This document shows positions 26,961 through 37,465 of a DNA stretch of 64,000 nucleotides, one piece after another; within the stretch, counting starts at the first letter, position 1; each line of letters opens with the position of its first letter. The DNA lies in assembly GCF_003268595.1 (NCBI RefSeq), contig NZ_CP029797.1, positions 1,819,501 through 1,883,500 of the forward strand. Reading direction: 5' to 3'. The position numbers and the translations under genes are program-made. The notes under the pieces are model-generated. The model had not been told where the DNA came from, did no database searches, and saw only the letters and a list, made by a program, of their open reading frames with translations. Source of the stretch: Paraliobacillus zengyii (GTDB lineage: Bacteria; Bacillota; Bacilli; Bacillales; Amphibacillaceae).

Positions 26961-27956
26961 TTGAAGAATCTACTTTTCGTTTACTTATTATTGATTAGTT
27001 TATTTGTATTGTATGTTTATCATTATCAAGCAAATGAGTTAACGACTCAGGAATGGTCAAAGAATGAACTACAAGGAAATATGGATGAAACATATGTGAT
27101 GGTAACCTTTCAGGTTGGAATTGATTATTGGAAACGTGCACTGAAGGGTTTTGAAGATGCTGCAGGAGCATTAAATGTTTCTGTAGAATATCGTGGGGCG
27201 AGAGAATATGATGTCAATGAAGAGATTACCGTCCTAGAACAAGTAATTGCAAAAAATCCTGCAGGCATAGCGATATCAACAATGGATCCTGAGGCGTTAA
27301 GTTCCGTAATCGATAAAGCAGTAGAAGCTGATATTCCGTTAGTTATGTTTGATTCTGATGCACCTGAGAGTAAAGCATATACATTTTTAGGAACGAATAA
27401 TTATCACGCGGGAGAAGAAGCAGCACATAAGATGGCTGCATTAGTTAATGAAAAAGGAAAAATTGGGGTTATTACACAACCGCATCAATTAAATCATCAA
27501 GAAAGAACGCAGGGTTTTCAAGATACTATTTTCATGGAATATCCTGAAATGGAGGTTGTTTCTATTAAGGATGGAAGAGGAGATCAGTCGGAATCTAAAT
27601 TAGTTGCACATGATATGATAACTGAGTTTCCAGATTTAGTTGGTGTATTTGCTACTGAAGCAAATGGCGGAGTTGGAGTAGGTCTAGCAAGCTTAACTAA
27701 TAATTTAGAGGATTCATTAAAAATCATTAGTTTTGATACGGATAAAGGAACGCTGGATATGATTCAAGACGGGGTTATCTCTGCAACCTTGGCACAAGGA
27801 ACATGGGAGATGGGTTATTGGTCATTACAATTTTTATTTCATTTACAGCATAAGATTGTAGAAGAGGAAGATGCAGAAACACCATTACCACGTTATGTTG
27901 ATACGGGTATTACGATCGTTACACAAAAAAATGTAGATTCGTATTATCCGCAATAA
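26961..27956 (+). CDS. Membrane-anchored sugar-binding protein (sensor subunit)
   Basis: A 331-residue periplasmic-binding-protein (Peripla_BP_4, RbsB-like) fold tethered by one N-terminal helix (about 3-21) instead of a lipobox. Motifs include VMVTFQVGIDYWKRALKGFED, VMFDSDAPES and IISFDTDKGTL. It directly precedes a YesM-type kinase and YesN-type regulator, the arrangement of the XylFII-LytS sugar-sensing complex of Clostridium beijerinckii. It therefore probably binds a sugar outside the cell and transmits this to the kinase rather than feeding transport. TTG 26961 follows AAGGAGG. The sugar is unknown. Confidence 0.8.
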   Translation: MKNLLFVYLLLISLFVLYVYHYQANELTTQEWSKNELQGNMDETYVMVTFQVGIDYWKRALKGFEDAAGALNVSVEYRGAREYDVNEEITVLEQVIAKNPAGIAISTMDPEALSSVIDKAVEADIPLVMFDSDAPESKAYTFLGTNNYHAGEEAAHKMAALVNEKGKIGVITQPHQLNHQERTQGFQDTIFMEYPEMEVVSIKDGRGDQSESKLVAHDMITEFPDLVGVFATEANGGVGVGLASLTNNLEDSLKIISFDTDKGTLDMIQDGVISATLAQGTWEMGYWSLQFLFHLQHKIVEEEDAETPLPRYVDTGITIVTQKNVDSYYPQ

Positions 27957-27980
27957 AACTTCTAGAATGGACTGATAGTA

Positions 27981-29804
27981 GTGAAACGTTGGATAAAAAT
28001 TAATAATTTACCCATTCGATTTAAGTTAATCTCACACTTTCTGTTTGTTAGTATCATTCCTATTATCTGTCTTGGCTTTTTAATCAATTGGACGGTAGAG
28101 CGTGTTTTAGAAGAACAAGTTAATAATAATACATTCCAACTTATAAATAAAGTTAATGAAACCCTAGAATTTCACCTCAATAACATGCAAAGCATCACAT
28201 ATTTCATTGCAGCTAATAAAGATATACAACAATTTCTAGATCAAAATCAGGAAGAAGAAGTTATTAATAAAGTTAATGAATATGACATGACAGACTACCT
28301 TCGAAAAATTACGACTTTATCACCTGAAGTAGCAGGATTATTAGTAATAAATAGTGAAGGAGACTACATAAGCAATGAACTGTATGCACCGTCAGAGAAA
28401 AATTTGACGGATGAGTATTGGTACCAAGAAGCAGTTGATAATAAAGGAATTTTTAAAATTATTGGAAAACCTAAGGGACGTAGCATAACATCATTAGTGA
28501 ATTATAAAAATGATGAAGTGATATCAGTTGTTCGTGCAATAGTAGACCCCTATACACAAAAGGTTCAAGGTGTTATTTTAATAGATTTAAAAGTTCGAGT
28601 TATTGCTGAAACAGTAAGAGACATCCGCTTGGGAAAAACTGGTTATCTAATGGTTATAGATGATCAAAATAATACTATCTATCAACCGAATGATCCCTTA
28701 ATTGAATCAATACCAGATCAGTGGCTAGAAGAAAAAAACACTGGTACTTTCTCTAAATTAATAAAGGGACAGAAACTGCAATTTATTTTCAACAAGTCAC
28801 CCTTTGCTAATTGGACGACGATTGGTGTTTTTCCTGCCGAAGAGACAATATTTGAAATCCGTGAAATACGATTTTATTTAGTTTTTTTTGTTTTTATACT
28901 CATGTTATTCGGAATTCCTGTCTCCTATTTTTTATCCAATTCGATATCGAAACCAATTTCAGAATTAATGCGTTTCATGCAAAAAGCTGAAGGAGGAAAT
29001 CTAGCAGTTCGTTATCATGAAAACCGGCATGACGAAATAGGATTACTTGGACGAAGTTTCAATAAAATGTTGGTGCAAATGAATCATTTAATGTTTTTAA
29101 CAAAGCGACACGAAAGACAAAAACGAGAAGCTGAATTTAGAAGTCTACAAGCAAATATTAATCCGCATTTTCTCTATAATACGTTAGATACAATTCAATG
29201 GATGGCTAGAAAGCAAAAAGCAGATGATGTTGCTGAGGTAGTTGAGTCATTGGCTAAATTATTTCGAATAGGGTTAAGTAAAGGAAGAGATAAGATTACC
29301 CTTTCTGAGGAAATAGAACATATAGAGAGCTACTTAATCATTCAACAAATAAGATATCGAGAGAAATTAAACTATCAAATTCAAATTGGTGAAAATTATC
29401 GTTCTTTGTATGTTTTAAAATTCATTTTGCAGCCCATTGTAGAAAATGCTATTTATCATGGCATTAAGGAAAGACGTGGTTTGGGTCATATTACTGTAAC
29501 CGCAAACGCAAAAGAAGAAAAGCTATCTATTATCATTCAGGATGACGGAGTCGGGATGTCAGAATTGCAGTTAGAAGAGATGCGACTGGCTTTAAGTGAG
29601 GCGATTATACGTACAGAAAATCGAGAAGAAAATAGAGAGAAAAAAGGTTACGGTATGTTAAATGTTCAAGCTCGGATTCTTTTAACGTTTGGAGAGGAAT
29701 ACGGAATTTATATAGATAGTGAGAAAGGTGTTGGAACAAGGGTTGAAATCACATTACCAATTTTAGGTGATTATATACTAAAAGGGGATAGGCCTAATGC
29801 TTAA
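27981..29804 (+). CDS. YesM-type sensor histidine kinase
   Basis: A 607-residue membrane kinase: helix about 15-38, extracytoplasmic Cache-like domain (about 40-290), second helix about 297-317, HAMP linker, His_kinase domain with the phosphoacceptor His396 in NPHFLYNTLD, and HATPase_c (IVENAIYHG, DDGVGMS, GYGMLNVQAR). It is likely to detect the sugar-loaded anchored binding protein encoded upstream. It starts at GTG 27981 with a weak ribosome binding site, and its stop overlaps the regulator gene by 8 bases. Confidence 0.9.
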   Translation: MKRWIKINNLPIRFKLISHFLFVSIIPIICLGFLINWTVERVLEEQVNNNTFQLINKVNETLEFHLNNMQSITYFIAANKDIQQFLDQNQEEEVINKVNEYDMTDYLRKITTLSPEVAGLLVINSEGDYISNELYAPSEKNLTDEYWYQEAVDNKGIFKIIGKPKGRSITSLVNYKNDEVISVVRAIVDPYTQKVQGVILIDLKVRVIAETVRDIRLGKTGYLMVIDDQNNTIYQPNDPLIESIPDQWLEEKNTGTFSKLIKGQKLQFIFNKSPFANWTTIGVFPAEETIFEIREIRFYLVFFVFILMLFGIPVSYFLSNSISKPISELMRFMQKAEGGNLAVRYHENRHDEIGLLGRSFNKMLVQMNHLMFLTKRHERQKREAEFRSLQANINPHFLYNTLDTIQWMARKQKADDVAEVVESLAKLFRIGLSKGRDKITLSEEIEHIESYLIIQQIRYREKLNYQIQIGENYRSLYVLKFILQPIVENAIYHGIKERRGLGHITVTANAKEEKLSIIIQDDGVGMSELQLEEMRLALSEAIIRTENREENREKKGYGMLNVQARILLTFGEEYGIYIDSEKGVGTRVEITLPILGDYILKGDRPNA

Positions 29805-30990
29805 ATGGAAAGTGTTAATTGCAGATGATGAAATGATGATACGGGAGGGAATTCGGTCCTGCATCAATTGGGAAAAGTATGAAATGGAAGTAGTAGGGGA
29901 AGCGGAAGATGGAGAAGAAGTAGTGCAGTTGGCAATTAAGAATCAAATTGATTTATTATTAATAGATTTAAATATGCCTATAATGGATGGTATTACAGCT
30001 ATGAAACAAGTAAAGGAACAACTACCACAATGCAAAATGGTTGTAATATCTGGATATGATACGTTTCACTATGCGCAAGATGCCATTAGATTGCAAGTAG
30101 TAGATTATATTCTAAAACCTGTAAATTCAGAAAAACTAGGAAATATATTAATGACATTAAACCAAACGCTTATAACAGAGGTAAATCAAGAAATATATTT
30201 AAAACAAGCTGAAAAACAACTATTAAAAAATCATGAACAACTTAAAGATCGATTTTTAAAAGATTGGATAGCAGCTAAATTAACAGATGATGAGATAATA
30301 GATCAATTACATTTTTTAGGATTACCAATAGTGATGCCTCAACAATATTTGGTAGTGATGTGGCCTGGTTATCAACAAAGCAATACAATTATTACAGAGA
30401 ATGAAAGAGCGATTTTCATATTCGCAATTGATAATATAGTTGAGGAAATACTGGATTCATCAGCTATTTTTCAGTTTAGAGAAGGTTCTGAGTTACTTCA
30501 TGTTTGTATATGGAAGACTGTCACAAAGGAACAGATAACCGAACTAGTACTGGAAATAAAAAAATGTTTGAAAATTAATGTTTATGTACAAATGGAAGAT
30601 ATTCATATTACGGAATTAACGGATTTGTACAAAATTCATGACTTATGTAAGGTAAAAGTCGCTAAGCAAGCACGAGTTTCTCCTATTGTTAAACAAGCGC
30701 AAACATACGTCCAACAACATTATCAAGATTCGTCCATTACACTTGAAAAAGTTGCAGAGAATACGCATGTTTCAACAGTTTATGTAAGTCGAATGATCAA
30801 ACAAGAGTTAGGTATCTCTTATATTGCTTTATTAACACAATTACGCATAAATAAAGCAGCAGATTTATTAAAAACAACAAATATGACAATTAGAGAGATA
30901 GCAGAAATTGTAGGTTATGAGACACAGCATTATTTCAGTACTGCTTTTAAGAAAACAACAGGTATTTCTCCAAATCAATTCAGAAAGTAA
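29797..30990 (+). CDS. YesN-type response regulator with AraC DNA-binding domain
   Basis: A 397-residue regulator. The receiver domain (1-120) has Asp57 in LLIDLNMP and KP in YILKPVN; a helical middle region is followed by two AraC-type HTH motifs (about 300-395: SITLEKVAENTHVSTVYVSR, MTIREIAEIVGYETQHYFST). It overlaps the kinase gene by 8 bases and should be its partner. The likely target is the ChvE/GguAB-type importer promoter just downstream. Confidence 0.92.
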   Translation: MLKWKVLIADDEMMIREGIRSCINWEKYEMEVVGEAEDGEEVVQLAIKNQIDLLLIDLNMPIMDGITAMKQVKEQLPQCKMVVISGYDTFHYAQDAIRLQVVDYILKPVNSEKLGNILMTLNQTLITEVNQEIYLKQAEKQLLKNHEQLKDRFLKDWIAAKLTDDEIIDQLHFLGLPIVMPQQYLVVMWPGYQQSNTIITENERAIFIFAIDNIVEEILDSSAIFQFREGSELLHVCIWKTVTKEQITELVLEIKKCLKINVYVQMEDIHITELTDLYKIHDLCKVKVAKQARVSPIVKQAQTYVQQHYQDSSITLEKVAENTHVSTVYVSRMIKQELGISYIALLTQLRINKAADLLKTTNMTIREIAEIVGYETQHYFSTAFKKTTGISPNQFRK

Positions 30991-30996
30991 AAATTA

Positions 30997-31049
30997 ATAA
31001 CATCGCTACATATTAGCTAGAAGCTTATATGTAGCGATGTTATTTTAAT
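30997..31049 (+). terminator. Terminator of sensor operon
   Basis: Perfect 17-bp stem (30997-31013 with 31028-31044) followed by a T-rich stretch. Confidence 0.8.
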
Positions 31050-31106
31050 TTAAAAAGTTGTCATATTTCAATTTGATTAAATTTTTATAAAAACACTTTA
31101 AAATAA

Positions 31107-31120
31107 TGTAAAGGCTTTCA
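31107..31120 (+). promoter_or_regulatory. cre-like box before sugar importer
   Basis: TGTAAAGGCTTTCA matches the CcpA consensus apart from one core base (GG instead of CG). A TAAAAT -10-like element lies just upstream at 31099-31104. Confidence 0.45.
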
Positions 31121-31176
31121 TTTATTTAAATGCTATTGTAGTTACGAGGAAGTTAAATTGAAAGGGGTTACAAAAG

Positions 31177-32283
31177 ATGAAGAAATTAGTCTTACTTGCA
31201 CTATTATTTAGTTTTATGGTTGTACTTGCTGCATGTGGAGGGGATGACAGTACTTCTAGTAGTTCTGATGATGGGGGCGAAACTGTATCAAATGATGCAT
31301 CAATCGGTATAGCAATGCCAACGAAATCATCAGCTAGATGGGTGGATGATGGTGACAACATGGTGGAACAATTAGAAGCCCTTGGTTTTGAAACGGATGT
31401 ACAATATGCGGAAGATGATGTAGATAAACAGATCGAACAAATTGAAAACATGATTGTCAAAGGTGCGGATGTTTTAGTAGTTGCATCAATTGATGGTACA
31501 GCATTATCTAATGTATTAGCAAAGGCAGCTGACCAGGATATTGAAGTTATTGCCTATGACCGATTAATTATGGAAACACCTGATGTTAGCTACTATGCAA
31601 CATTCGATAATTTTCAAGTAGGTGTATTACAAGCAACATACATTGAAGAGGCATTAAATCTTGCAGAAGCAGAGGGACCATTTAATATTGAATTATTTGG
31701 TGGATCACCTGATGATAATAATGCCTATTTCTTCTGGGATGGTGCAATGTCAATCTTACAACCACATATTGATAGTGGAAAAGTTGTCATACAAAGTGCA
31801 CAGACAGAATTTGAACAAGCGGCAACTATGCGTTGGGATGGAAATAACGCAAAATCTCGGATGGAAAACATTCTTAGTAAAGCATATTCTGGTGGAGAAA
31901 CTGTTGATGCAGTGCTATCTCCATATGATGGGATTAGTCGTGGGGTAATTCAAGCATTAAAAGGTGTCGGTTATGGTTCGGGTGATTTACCAATGCCCGT
32001 TATAACAGGTCAAGATGCTGAATTAGCTTCCATTAAATCAATTGTTGCACAAGAGCAAACACAAACTGTATTTAAAGATACACGAGATTTAGCTGCTGTT
32101 GTAGTTACAATGATTGACGCAATCCTTACAGGCGAAGAAGCAGAAGTTAATGATACAGAAACGTATGACAATGGTATAGAAGTTATCCCGTCTTATTTAG
32201 TAGAACCAGTGTCCGTAGATATAGATAATTATCAAGAAATTGTAATGGACAGTGGTTACTATTCAGAAGATGAACTAGAGTAG
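31177..32283 (+). CDS. Monosaccharide-binding lipoprotein, ChvE-like
   Basis: A 368-residue lipoprotein with lipobox LAAC (Cys20), a Ser/Asp-rich linker and a Peripla_BP_4 domain. Segments such as [32 protein letters not shown] and [16 protein letters not shown] are typical of ChvE/XylF-type multiple-sugar receptors. It captures an aldose for the ABC importer encoded downstream. GAAAGGGG stands before the ATG. A hairpin after the gene probably raises its transcript level relative to the transporter genes. Confidence 0.9.
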   Translation: MKKLVLLALLFSFMVVLAACGGDDSTSSSSDDGGETVSNDASIGIAMPTKSSARWVDDGDNMVEQLEALGFETDVQYAEDDVDKQIEQIENMIVKGADVLVVASIDGTALSNVLAKAADQDIEVIAYDRLIMETPDVSYYATFDNFQVGVLQATYIEEALNLAEAEGPFNIELFGGSPDDNNAYFFWDGAMSILQPHIDSGKVVIQSAQTEFEQAATMRWDGNNAKSRMENILSKAYSGGETVDAVLSPYDGISRGVIQALKGVGYGSGDLPMPVITGQDAELASIKSIVAQEQTQTVFKDTRDLAAVVVTMIDAILTGEEAEVNDTETYDNGIEVIPSYLVEPVSVDIDNYQEIVMDSGYYSEDELE

Positions 32284-32292
32284 TATAGCGTG

Positions 32293-32322
32293 AAATTAGT
32301 GGTGGGAGGCCACCACTAATTT
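32293..32322 (+). other. Intra-operon hairpin after binding-protein gene
   Basis: Perfect 13-bp stem (32293-32305 with 32310-32322) with a GAGG loop and no proper T run. It is placed to stabilise the upstream message or attenuate read-through, as is common after ABC binding-protein genes. Confidence 0.65.
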
Positions 32323-32357
32323 AAATTATTTCTTTAAGTGGGGAAGGTGGCGAGTGT

Positions 32358-33908
32358 ATGTCGGACTATATTTTAGAGATGCGTAACATAACGAAAACAT
32401 TCCCTGGTGTTAAGGCACTAGATAATGTAAATTTAAAGGTTGAAAAAGGAGAAATTCATGCGTTAGTTGGTGAAAATGGTGCAGGTAAATCAACTTTAAT
32501 GAAGGTTTTAAGTGGTGTCTATCCAAACGGGTCCTATGAGGGTGGCATCTACTTTGATGAAAAAGAGTGCCATTTTAAAGATATAAAGCAAAGCGAAAAT
32601 GTTGGTATTGTTATTATTCATCAAGAATTAGCGTTAAGTCCATTTCTTTCAATTGCAGAAAATATCTTTTTAGGTAATGAAAGACACGTTCGTCAGATCA
32701 TGGATTGGAAAGATACTTTTTCGAAATCCAAGGAATTATTAGAACAAGTAGGATTAAAGGATTCTCCAGAGACAGCAGTTATGAACATTGGTGTTGGTAA
32801 ACAACAGTTAGTTGAAATTGCAAAGGCATTATCAAAAAATGTCAAGTTGCTGATTCTTGATGAACCAACAGCAGCCTTAAATGAAACAGATAGTGCAAAT
32901 CTGTTGAAATTATTAAATGACCTAAAAAAACAAGGGATTACATCTATCCTTATTTCTCATAAGTTAAATGAAGTTTCTTCTATATCGGATTCCATTACAA
33001 TTTTACGTGATGGTCAAACAATCGAAACAATAAAAAGTAATGATGGTAATGTTTCTGAAGATCGTATTATTAAAGGCATGGTTGGTCGTGAATTAACTAG
33101 TCGTTTCCCAGTAAGAACTGCAGAAATCGGTGAAACCATTTTTGAAGTTAAAGATTGGAATGTTTATCATCCACAGCAACGTGATCGCAAAGTTCTTGAT
33201 AATGTGAATATTCATATTCGTCGTGGAGAAGTTGTTGGGTTAGCGGGTTTAATGGGAGCAGGAAGAACAGAGTTAGCGATGAGTATTTTTGGTAAGACAT
33301 ATGGTAAAAAAATAACAGGTTCGTTATATAAGAATGAGCAAGAAATAAATGCTAATACAGTTAGTGAAGCAATTGCAAATGGGATAGCGTATGTTTCGGA
33401 AGATCGAAAAACATACGGATTAAACCTCATTGATGATATCAAACGAAATATTACATTATCTAACTTAAAACGTGTTTCGCATCATTCTATTATTGATGAG
33501 AATATGGAAATAAAACAAGCACAATTATTACGTGAGAAATTAAACATAAAAACACCTTCGCTTGAGCAGGTCACTGGTAATCTTAGTGGTGGGAATCAAC
33601 AAAAAGTTGTATTAAGTAAATGGATATTCACAGAACCAGATATTTTAATCTTAGATGAGCCTACACGTGGTATTGATGTTGGAGCTAAGTATGAAATATA
33701 TTCTCAAATTAATGAATTAGCAGCAGAAGGAATGGGTGTATTAATGATTTCATCTGAGCTTCCAGAGGTACTTGGTCTCTCAGATCGGATTTATGTAATG
33801 AATGAAGGCCGTATAAGTGCGGAGCTTGATCGTACGGATGCGGACCAAGAAAATATTATGCGTCATATGACTGGATTTGGAGGTGCTAATCGTGCAGACA
33901 TTAATTAA
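32358..33908 (+). CDS. Sugar ABC transporter ATPase, duplicated domain (GguA/MmsA-like)
   Basis: A 516-residue protein with two ABC domains as in RbsA/XylG/GguA. The first has [16 protein letters not shown] and the Walker [12 protein letters not shown]; the second has a degenerate P-loop [12 protein letters not shown] but a full signature [15 protein letters not shown] and [12 protein letters not shown]. It energises uptake through the permease encoded next. The start is ATG 32358 behind GGGAAGGTGG. The stop lies inside the permease gene (17-base overlap). Confidence 0.93.
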   Translation: MSDYILEMRNITKTFPGVKALDNVNLKVEKGEIHALVGENGAGKSTLMKVLSGVYPNGSYEGGIYFDEKECHFKDIKQSENVGIVIIHQELALSPFLSIAENIFLGNERHVRQIMDWKDTFSKSKELLEQVGLKDSPETAVMNIGVGKQQLVEIAKALSKNVKLLILDEPTAALNETDSANLLKLLNDLKKQGITSILISHKLNEVSSISDSITILRDGQTIETIKSNDGNVSEDRIIKGMVGRELTSRFPVRTAEIGETIFEVKDWNVYHPQQRDRKVLDNVNIHIRRGEVVGLAGLMGAGRTELAMSIFGKTYGKKITGSLYKNEQEINANTVSEAIANGIAYVSEDRKTYGLNLIDDIKRNITLSNLKRVSHHSIIDENMEIKQAQLLREKLNIKTPSLEQVTGNLSGGNQQKVVLSKWIFTEPDILILDEPTRGIDVGAKYEIYSQINELAAEGMGVLMISSELPEVLGLSDRIYVMNEGRISAELDRTDADQENIMRHMTGFGGANRADIN

Positions 33909-35058
33909 TTTATTTCGTAATAATATTCGTCAATATGGAATGATTATTGCACTTGTATTTATTACGGCATTATTTTGGGTACTGACAGAAGGAATTACTT
34001 TTAATCCTTTAAATTTAACGAACTTGATTCTGCAAAATGGCTTTATTCTAGTATTAGCAGTCGGTATGGTTTTGGTTATTATTACAGGAAACATTGATTT
34101 ATCAGTCGGTTCTGTCGTTGCTTTTGTAGGTGCTATTGCAGGTGTACTGATGATAAACAATAATGTACCAGTTTGGCTAGCAATAATTCTATCTATAATT
34201 GTAGGTGCTTTAATTGGTGTTTGGCAGGGGTTTTGGATTGCCTATATCGGAATACCCTCTTTCATCGTTACGTTAGCTGGGATGTTGATTTTTCGAGGAC
34301 TAACCTTATATCTATTAGATGGACAGTCGCTTGCACCATTTCCGGATTCATTTGGTTTTCTCAGTGGTGGTTTTCTACCAGATATGTTTGGTTCAGGTGG
34401 TTTGCATACTCTGACGATCATTTTGTCCGTAATACTATCAATCATTCTAGTATATTTAGAAATTAAAAATCGAAAAACACAGTTACAATATAGTTTTGAA
34501 GTTGTTCCGATGTGGATTAGTATTACAAAACTTGTGTTATTGCTATCTGTTATTAACTGGTTTGCTTATCAACTGGCATTGAACAAAGGTATCCCAATGG
34601 TATTAATTATTGTAATTATACTGATTGTAGTTTATACCTTTATTATGAATAATACAGTAATGGGAAGAAGGATTTATGCAACAGGAGGAAATAAAAAAGC
34701 TGCTGATTTATCCGGTATAAAAACAAAAGGTGTTGTATTTTGGGTATTTGTTAACAACGGGGTTATTGCAGCATTAGCTGGATTAATGTTTGCATCTCGG
34801 TTAGATTCTGCAACACCTGCAGCAGGTAATATGTTAGAACTAGATGCAATAGCTGCAGTATTTATTGGTGGTGCTTCTATGTCGGGTGGGGTCGGTACGA
34901 TTATTGGCGCAATAGTTGGTGGTCTTGTTATGGGTGTAATGAATAACGGGATGTCATTAATCGGTATTGGTATTGATTGGCAACAAGCGATAAAAGGGAT
35001 GGTACTATTACTTGCAGTCGGATTTGATGTATATAATAAAAATAGAGCTGGAAAATAA
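33892..35058 (+). CDS. Sugar ABC transporter permease (GguB/XylH-like)
   Basis: A 388-residue BPD_transp_2 family permease with about ten helices. [22 protein letters not shown] and [21 protein letters not shown] are hallmark segments of ribose/xylose-type permeases. The start is GTG 33892, 8 bases after GGAGG, overlapping the ATPase gene by 17 bases. It forms the channel of the importer. Confidence 0.92.
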   Translation: MQTLINLFRNNIRQYGMIIALVFITALFWVLTEGITFNPLNLTNLILQNGFILVLAVGMVLVIITGNIDLSVGSVVAFVGAIAGVLMINNNVPVWLAIILSIIVGALIGVWQGFWIAYIGIPSFIVTLAGMLIFRGLTLYLLDGQSLAPFPDSFGFLSGGFLPDMFGSGGLHTLTIILSVILSIILVYLEIKNRKTQLQYSFEVVPMWISITKLVLLLSVINWFAYQLALNKGIPMVLIIVIILIVVYTFIMNNTVMGRRIYATGGNKKAADLSGIKTKGVVFWVFVNNGVIAALAGLMFASRLDSATPAAGNMLELDAIAAVFIGGASMSGGVGTIIGAIVGGLVMGVMNNGMSLIGIGIDWQQAIKGMVLLLAVGFDVYNKNRAGK

Positions 35059-35064
35059 GTAGTC

Positions 35065-35110
35065 AGAAGAAACATCACGTGATTTTATTTCGTGATGTTT
35101 CTTCTAATAA
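35065..35110 (+). terminator. Terminator of sugar importer operon
   Basis: Perfect 15-bp stem (35065-35079 with 35091-35105). Confidence 0.75.
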
Positions 35111-35198
35111 CACCCACTACTCTATTAAAATGTTTAAAGAATAGATGAAAAGGCTAAATACATGTATTAGTGAATGAATTTAGTTGAGGAGGCTAACT

Positions 35199-35966
35199 AT
35201 TTATTACTTAGCAACAACATTGAAACATTTTAATATTCGAGCAACGGATGATGTATTAGGAAAGATAAAAGATATCTATTTTGACGATAAGTTCTGGACA
35301 GTACGTTATTTAGTAGCTGATACGGGTAAATGGCTCCCAAGTGAAAAAGTATTGTTATCACCTTTGTCAGTTAATAAAGTAGATTCTGAAAACGCGACAG
35401 TAGATGTGTTAGCATCGAAAGAAAAGGTTAGAAATGCACCAAATAAAAAAGCGGATGAACCAATCTCAAAACAAGATGAAATAGACTTGACTGGATATTA
35501 TGGATGGCCAAATTATTGGAGTCAAATTGGACCATGGGGAGGCTTTAGTACCCCAGCTGCTCTTGCTGTTGCTGATAAACAACGAGAAATTCAAGAAAAA
35601 GCTAAAGCTGACCAAAAAGAAAGTCATCAATTAAGAAGTGTTAATGAAATAAAAGGTGAATTAACTGGGTACAAAGTAGAAGGTATTGGTGGGAAAATAG
35701 GTCATGTTTCTGATGTTATTATAGATGAAGAGAATTGGAAAATCACCTACTTAGTAATAGAAACAAGTAAATTCTTAGCAGCGAATTTTATTTTAATAGC
35801 TACGGATTGGATAAGTGATATACACTGGTATGATAAGAAGATCTATGTTGAAGTAGATAACGAAAAGGTGAAAAATGTAACGGATTTTGATATACATGCA
35901 CCACTAACGAAAGAATATGAGGAGAAACTCTATTCTGACTTAGGGAAACAAAAGAAATCCGAATAA
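35199..35966 (+). CDS. PRC-barrel domain protein with probable ATT start
   Basis: About 255 residues with two PRC-barrel domains (about 5-70 and 155-225), each with the pattern GKIKDIYFDDKFWTVRYLVAD or GHVSDVIIDEENWKITYLVI, joined by a linker. PRC barrels act in RNA processing, photosynthetic reaction centres and stress proteins; the role here is unknown. The reading frame is open from TTG 35184, but that codon overlaps the strong site GAGGAGG (35186-35192). The codon with correct spacing is ATT 35199 (6 bases), giving the usual family start M-YYLATTLKHF. The next in-frame TTG (35220) is too far away. Confidence 0.75.
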   Translation: MYYLATTLKHFNIRATDDVLGKIKDIYFDDKFWTVRYLVADTGKWLPSEKVLLSPLSVNKVDSENATVDVLASKEKVRNAPNKKADEPISKQDEIDLTGYYGWPNYWSQIGPWGGFSTPAALAVADKQREIQEKAKADQKESHQLRSVNEIKGELTGYKVEGIGGKIGHVSDVIIDEENWKITYLVIETSKFLAANFILIATDWISDIHWYDKKIYVEVDNEKVKNVTDFDIHAPLTKEYEEKLYSDLGKQKKSE

Positions 35967-35980
35967 ACAGATGTAAATCT

Positions 35981-36024
35981 AGAGACTGTCATGAAAGTTT
36001 ACTTTCAGATAGTCTCTATTTTAT
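35981..36024 (+). terminator. Terminator after PRC-barrel gene
   Basis: Imperfect stem (35981-35997 with 36002-36017) followed by ATTTTATT. Confidence 0.65.
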
Positions 36025-36138
36025 TACCCTACGCTCATCTATAAAACTCTTCTAATAATTATGACATTATTGTTTATACTATCCGTATAAATAGTGAATA
36101 TTTATCACTGTTATCAATTAATAGAAGTAGGTGTATCT

Positions 36139-37131
36139 ATGAAAAACCGCCTTATCTCTATCATTATTCCTTCTTATAATGAGTCAAATAATATTGAAAT
36201 AATATATGATGCGATAACCAATGAATGTTTAGACATTGATTATAACTTTGAAATTTTATTCATTAATGATGGTAGTACGGATAATACGCTTAACCTAATT
36301 AAAAAGTTGGAATCAACTAATGCCAACGTAAAGTACATTTCTTTCACACGGAATTTTGGAAAAGAAGTTGCACTATTAGCTGGTTTTCAACATGTTAGTG
36401 GAGAAGCTGTTATTGTAATGGACGCTGATTTACAACACCCATGTAATTTGATAAAACCATTTATACATGGCTATGAGGAAGGATATCATCAAGTGATAGC
36501 ACAACGTAATCGAAAAGGTGAAAATCGACTCCGTGCCTGTTTTTCATCGATTTATTATGGCCTAGTAAACAAAATAGTTGATGTAGAAATAAAAAATGGG
36601 GTAGGGGATTTTAGATTATTAAGCCGGAAAGCTGTTGAGGCCCTTCTATTATTGAATGAAGGGAATCGCTTTTCAAAAGGCCTTTTTTCTTGGATAGGTC
36701 TAAGCCAAAAAACTATTTACTATGATAATATTTCACGTAAAAATGGTAAATCCAAATGGTCCATTTCTATGTTATTTAATTATGGAATTGATGGGATTAT
36801 CTCTTTTAATAATAGGCCACTCAGAATTTGCTTTTATTCAGGTGCGTTCATATTATTTTTATCTCTTTTGTATATATTTATTAACTTGTTCTTTATTATA
36901 ACTAATGGAATCACAGAGCCAGGATATTTTACTATAATGTCAGCAGTTCTTTTTTTAGGTGGTATTCAGTTACTTTGTCTTGGTGTTATTGGAGAGTATA
37001 TTGGTAGGATTTATTATGAAACGAAACATCGTCCACACTACTTAATACAAGAAACAAACATTTCAACAGGAGAAAATTATGAGCATACGCAGCCAAGAAT
37101 TTATAAAATTCATCATCGTGGGCATCATTAA
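36139..37131 (+). CDS. csbB: Family 2 glycosyltransferase, CsbB/GtrB-like
   Basis: A 330-residue GT2 enzyme with a cytoplasmic catalytic domain (IIIPSYNESNN, INDGSTDNT, MDADLQHP as the DxD-type metal site) and two C-terminal helices (about 230-255 and 265-290). CsbB-type enzymes load a sugar, GlcNAc in B. subtilis, from a nucleotide sugar onto undecaprenyl phosphate. The next two genes encode a flippase-like GtrA protein and a YfhO family transferase, completing a three-component wall glycosylation system. ATG 36139 is preferred over upstream in-frame ATG 36094, which lacks a ribosome binding site. Confidence 0.87.
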   Translation: MKNRLISIIIPSYNESNNIEIIYDAITNECLDIDYNFEILFINDGSTDNTLNLIKKLESTNANVKYISFTRNFGKEVALLAGFQHVSGEAVIVMDADLQHPCNLIKPFIHGYEEGYHQVIAQRNRKGENRLRACFSSIYYGLVNKIVDVEIKNGVGDFRLLSRKAVEALLLLNEGNRFSKGLFSWIGLSQKTIYYDNISRKNGKSKWSISMLFNYGIDGIISFNNRPLRICFYSGAFILFLSLLYIFINLFFIITNGITEPGYFTIMSAVLFLGGIQLLCLGVIGEYIGRIYYETKHRPHYLIQETNISTGENYEHTQPRIYKIHHRGHH

Positions 37132-37453
37132 TACGTGCAATTACTATGCTGTTTATTTATTCATACATGCATATTGGGAAATTAACTATCTGGTTTCACA
37201 TATCACAGGATTTATTTTAAGTTTAATTATATCCTTTTTTTTAAGCTCTTATTTCACGTTTCAAGTAAAGCCAACAGTAATGAAATTTATTCAATTTTCG
37301 GTTACGCAAGTTATTAACATTATTGTTTCCTCTATATTCATTTATGTCTTTATCGAATATTTGGTACTCGGTAGCACGATAGCACCGATTGTTTCCATGA
37401 TTTTTACTGTTCCTCTTACATTTTTTGTAGCAGGAAAAATTTTAAGAAAATAA
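37079..37453 (+). CDS. GtrA family membrane protein, GtcA-like
   Basis: A 124-residue protein with four helices, the size and pattern of GtrA/GtcA proteins (FIKFIIVGIINTCNYYAVYLF). It is thought to flip the lipid-linked sugar made by the upstream transferase across the membrane. The start at ATG 37079 has AGGAGAAAATT before it and lies 53 bases inside csbB, so translation is probably coupled. Confidence 0.85.
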   Translation: MSIRSQEFIKFIIVGIINTCNYYAVYLFIHAYWEINYLVSHITGFILSLIISFFLSSYFTFQVKPTVMKFIQFSVTQVINIIVSSIFIYVFIEYLVLGSTIAPIVSMIFTVPLTFFVAGKILRK

Positions 37454-37465
37454 CGGGGAATACAT

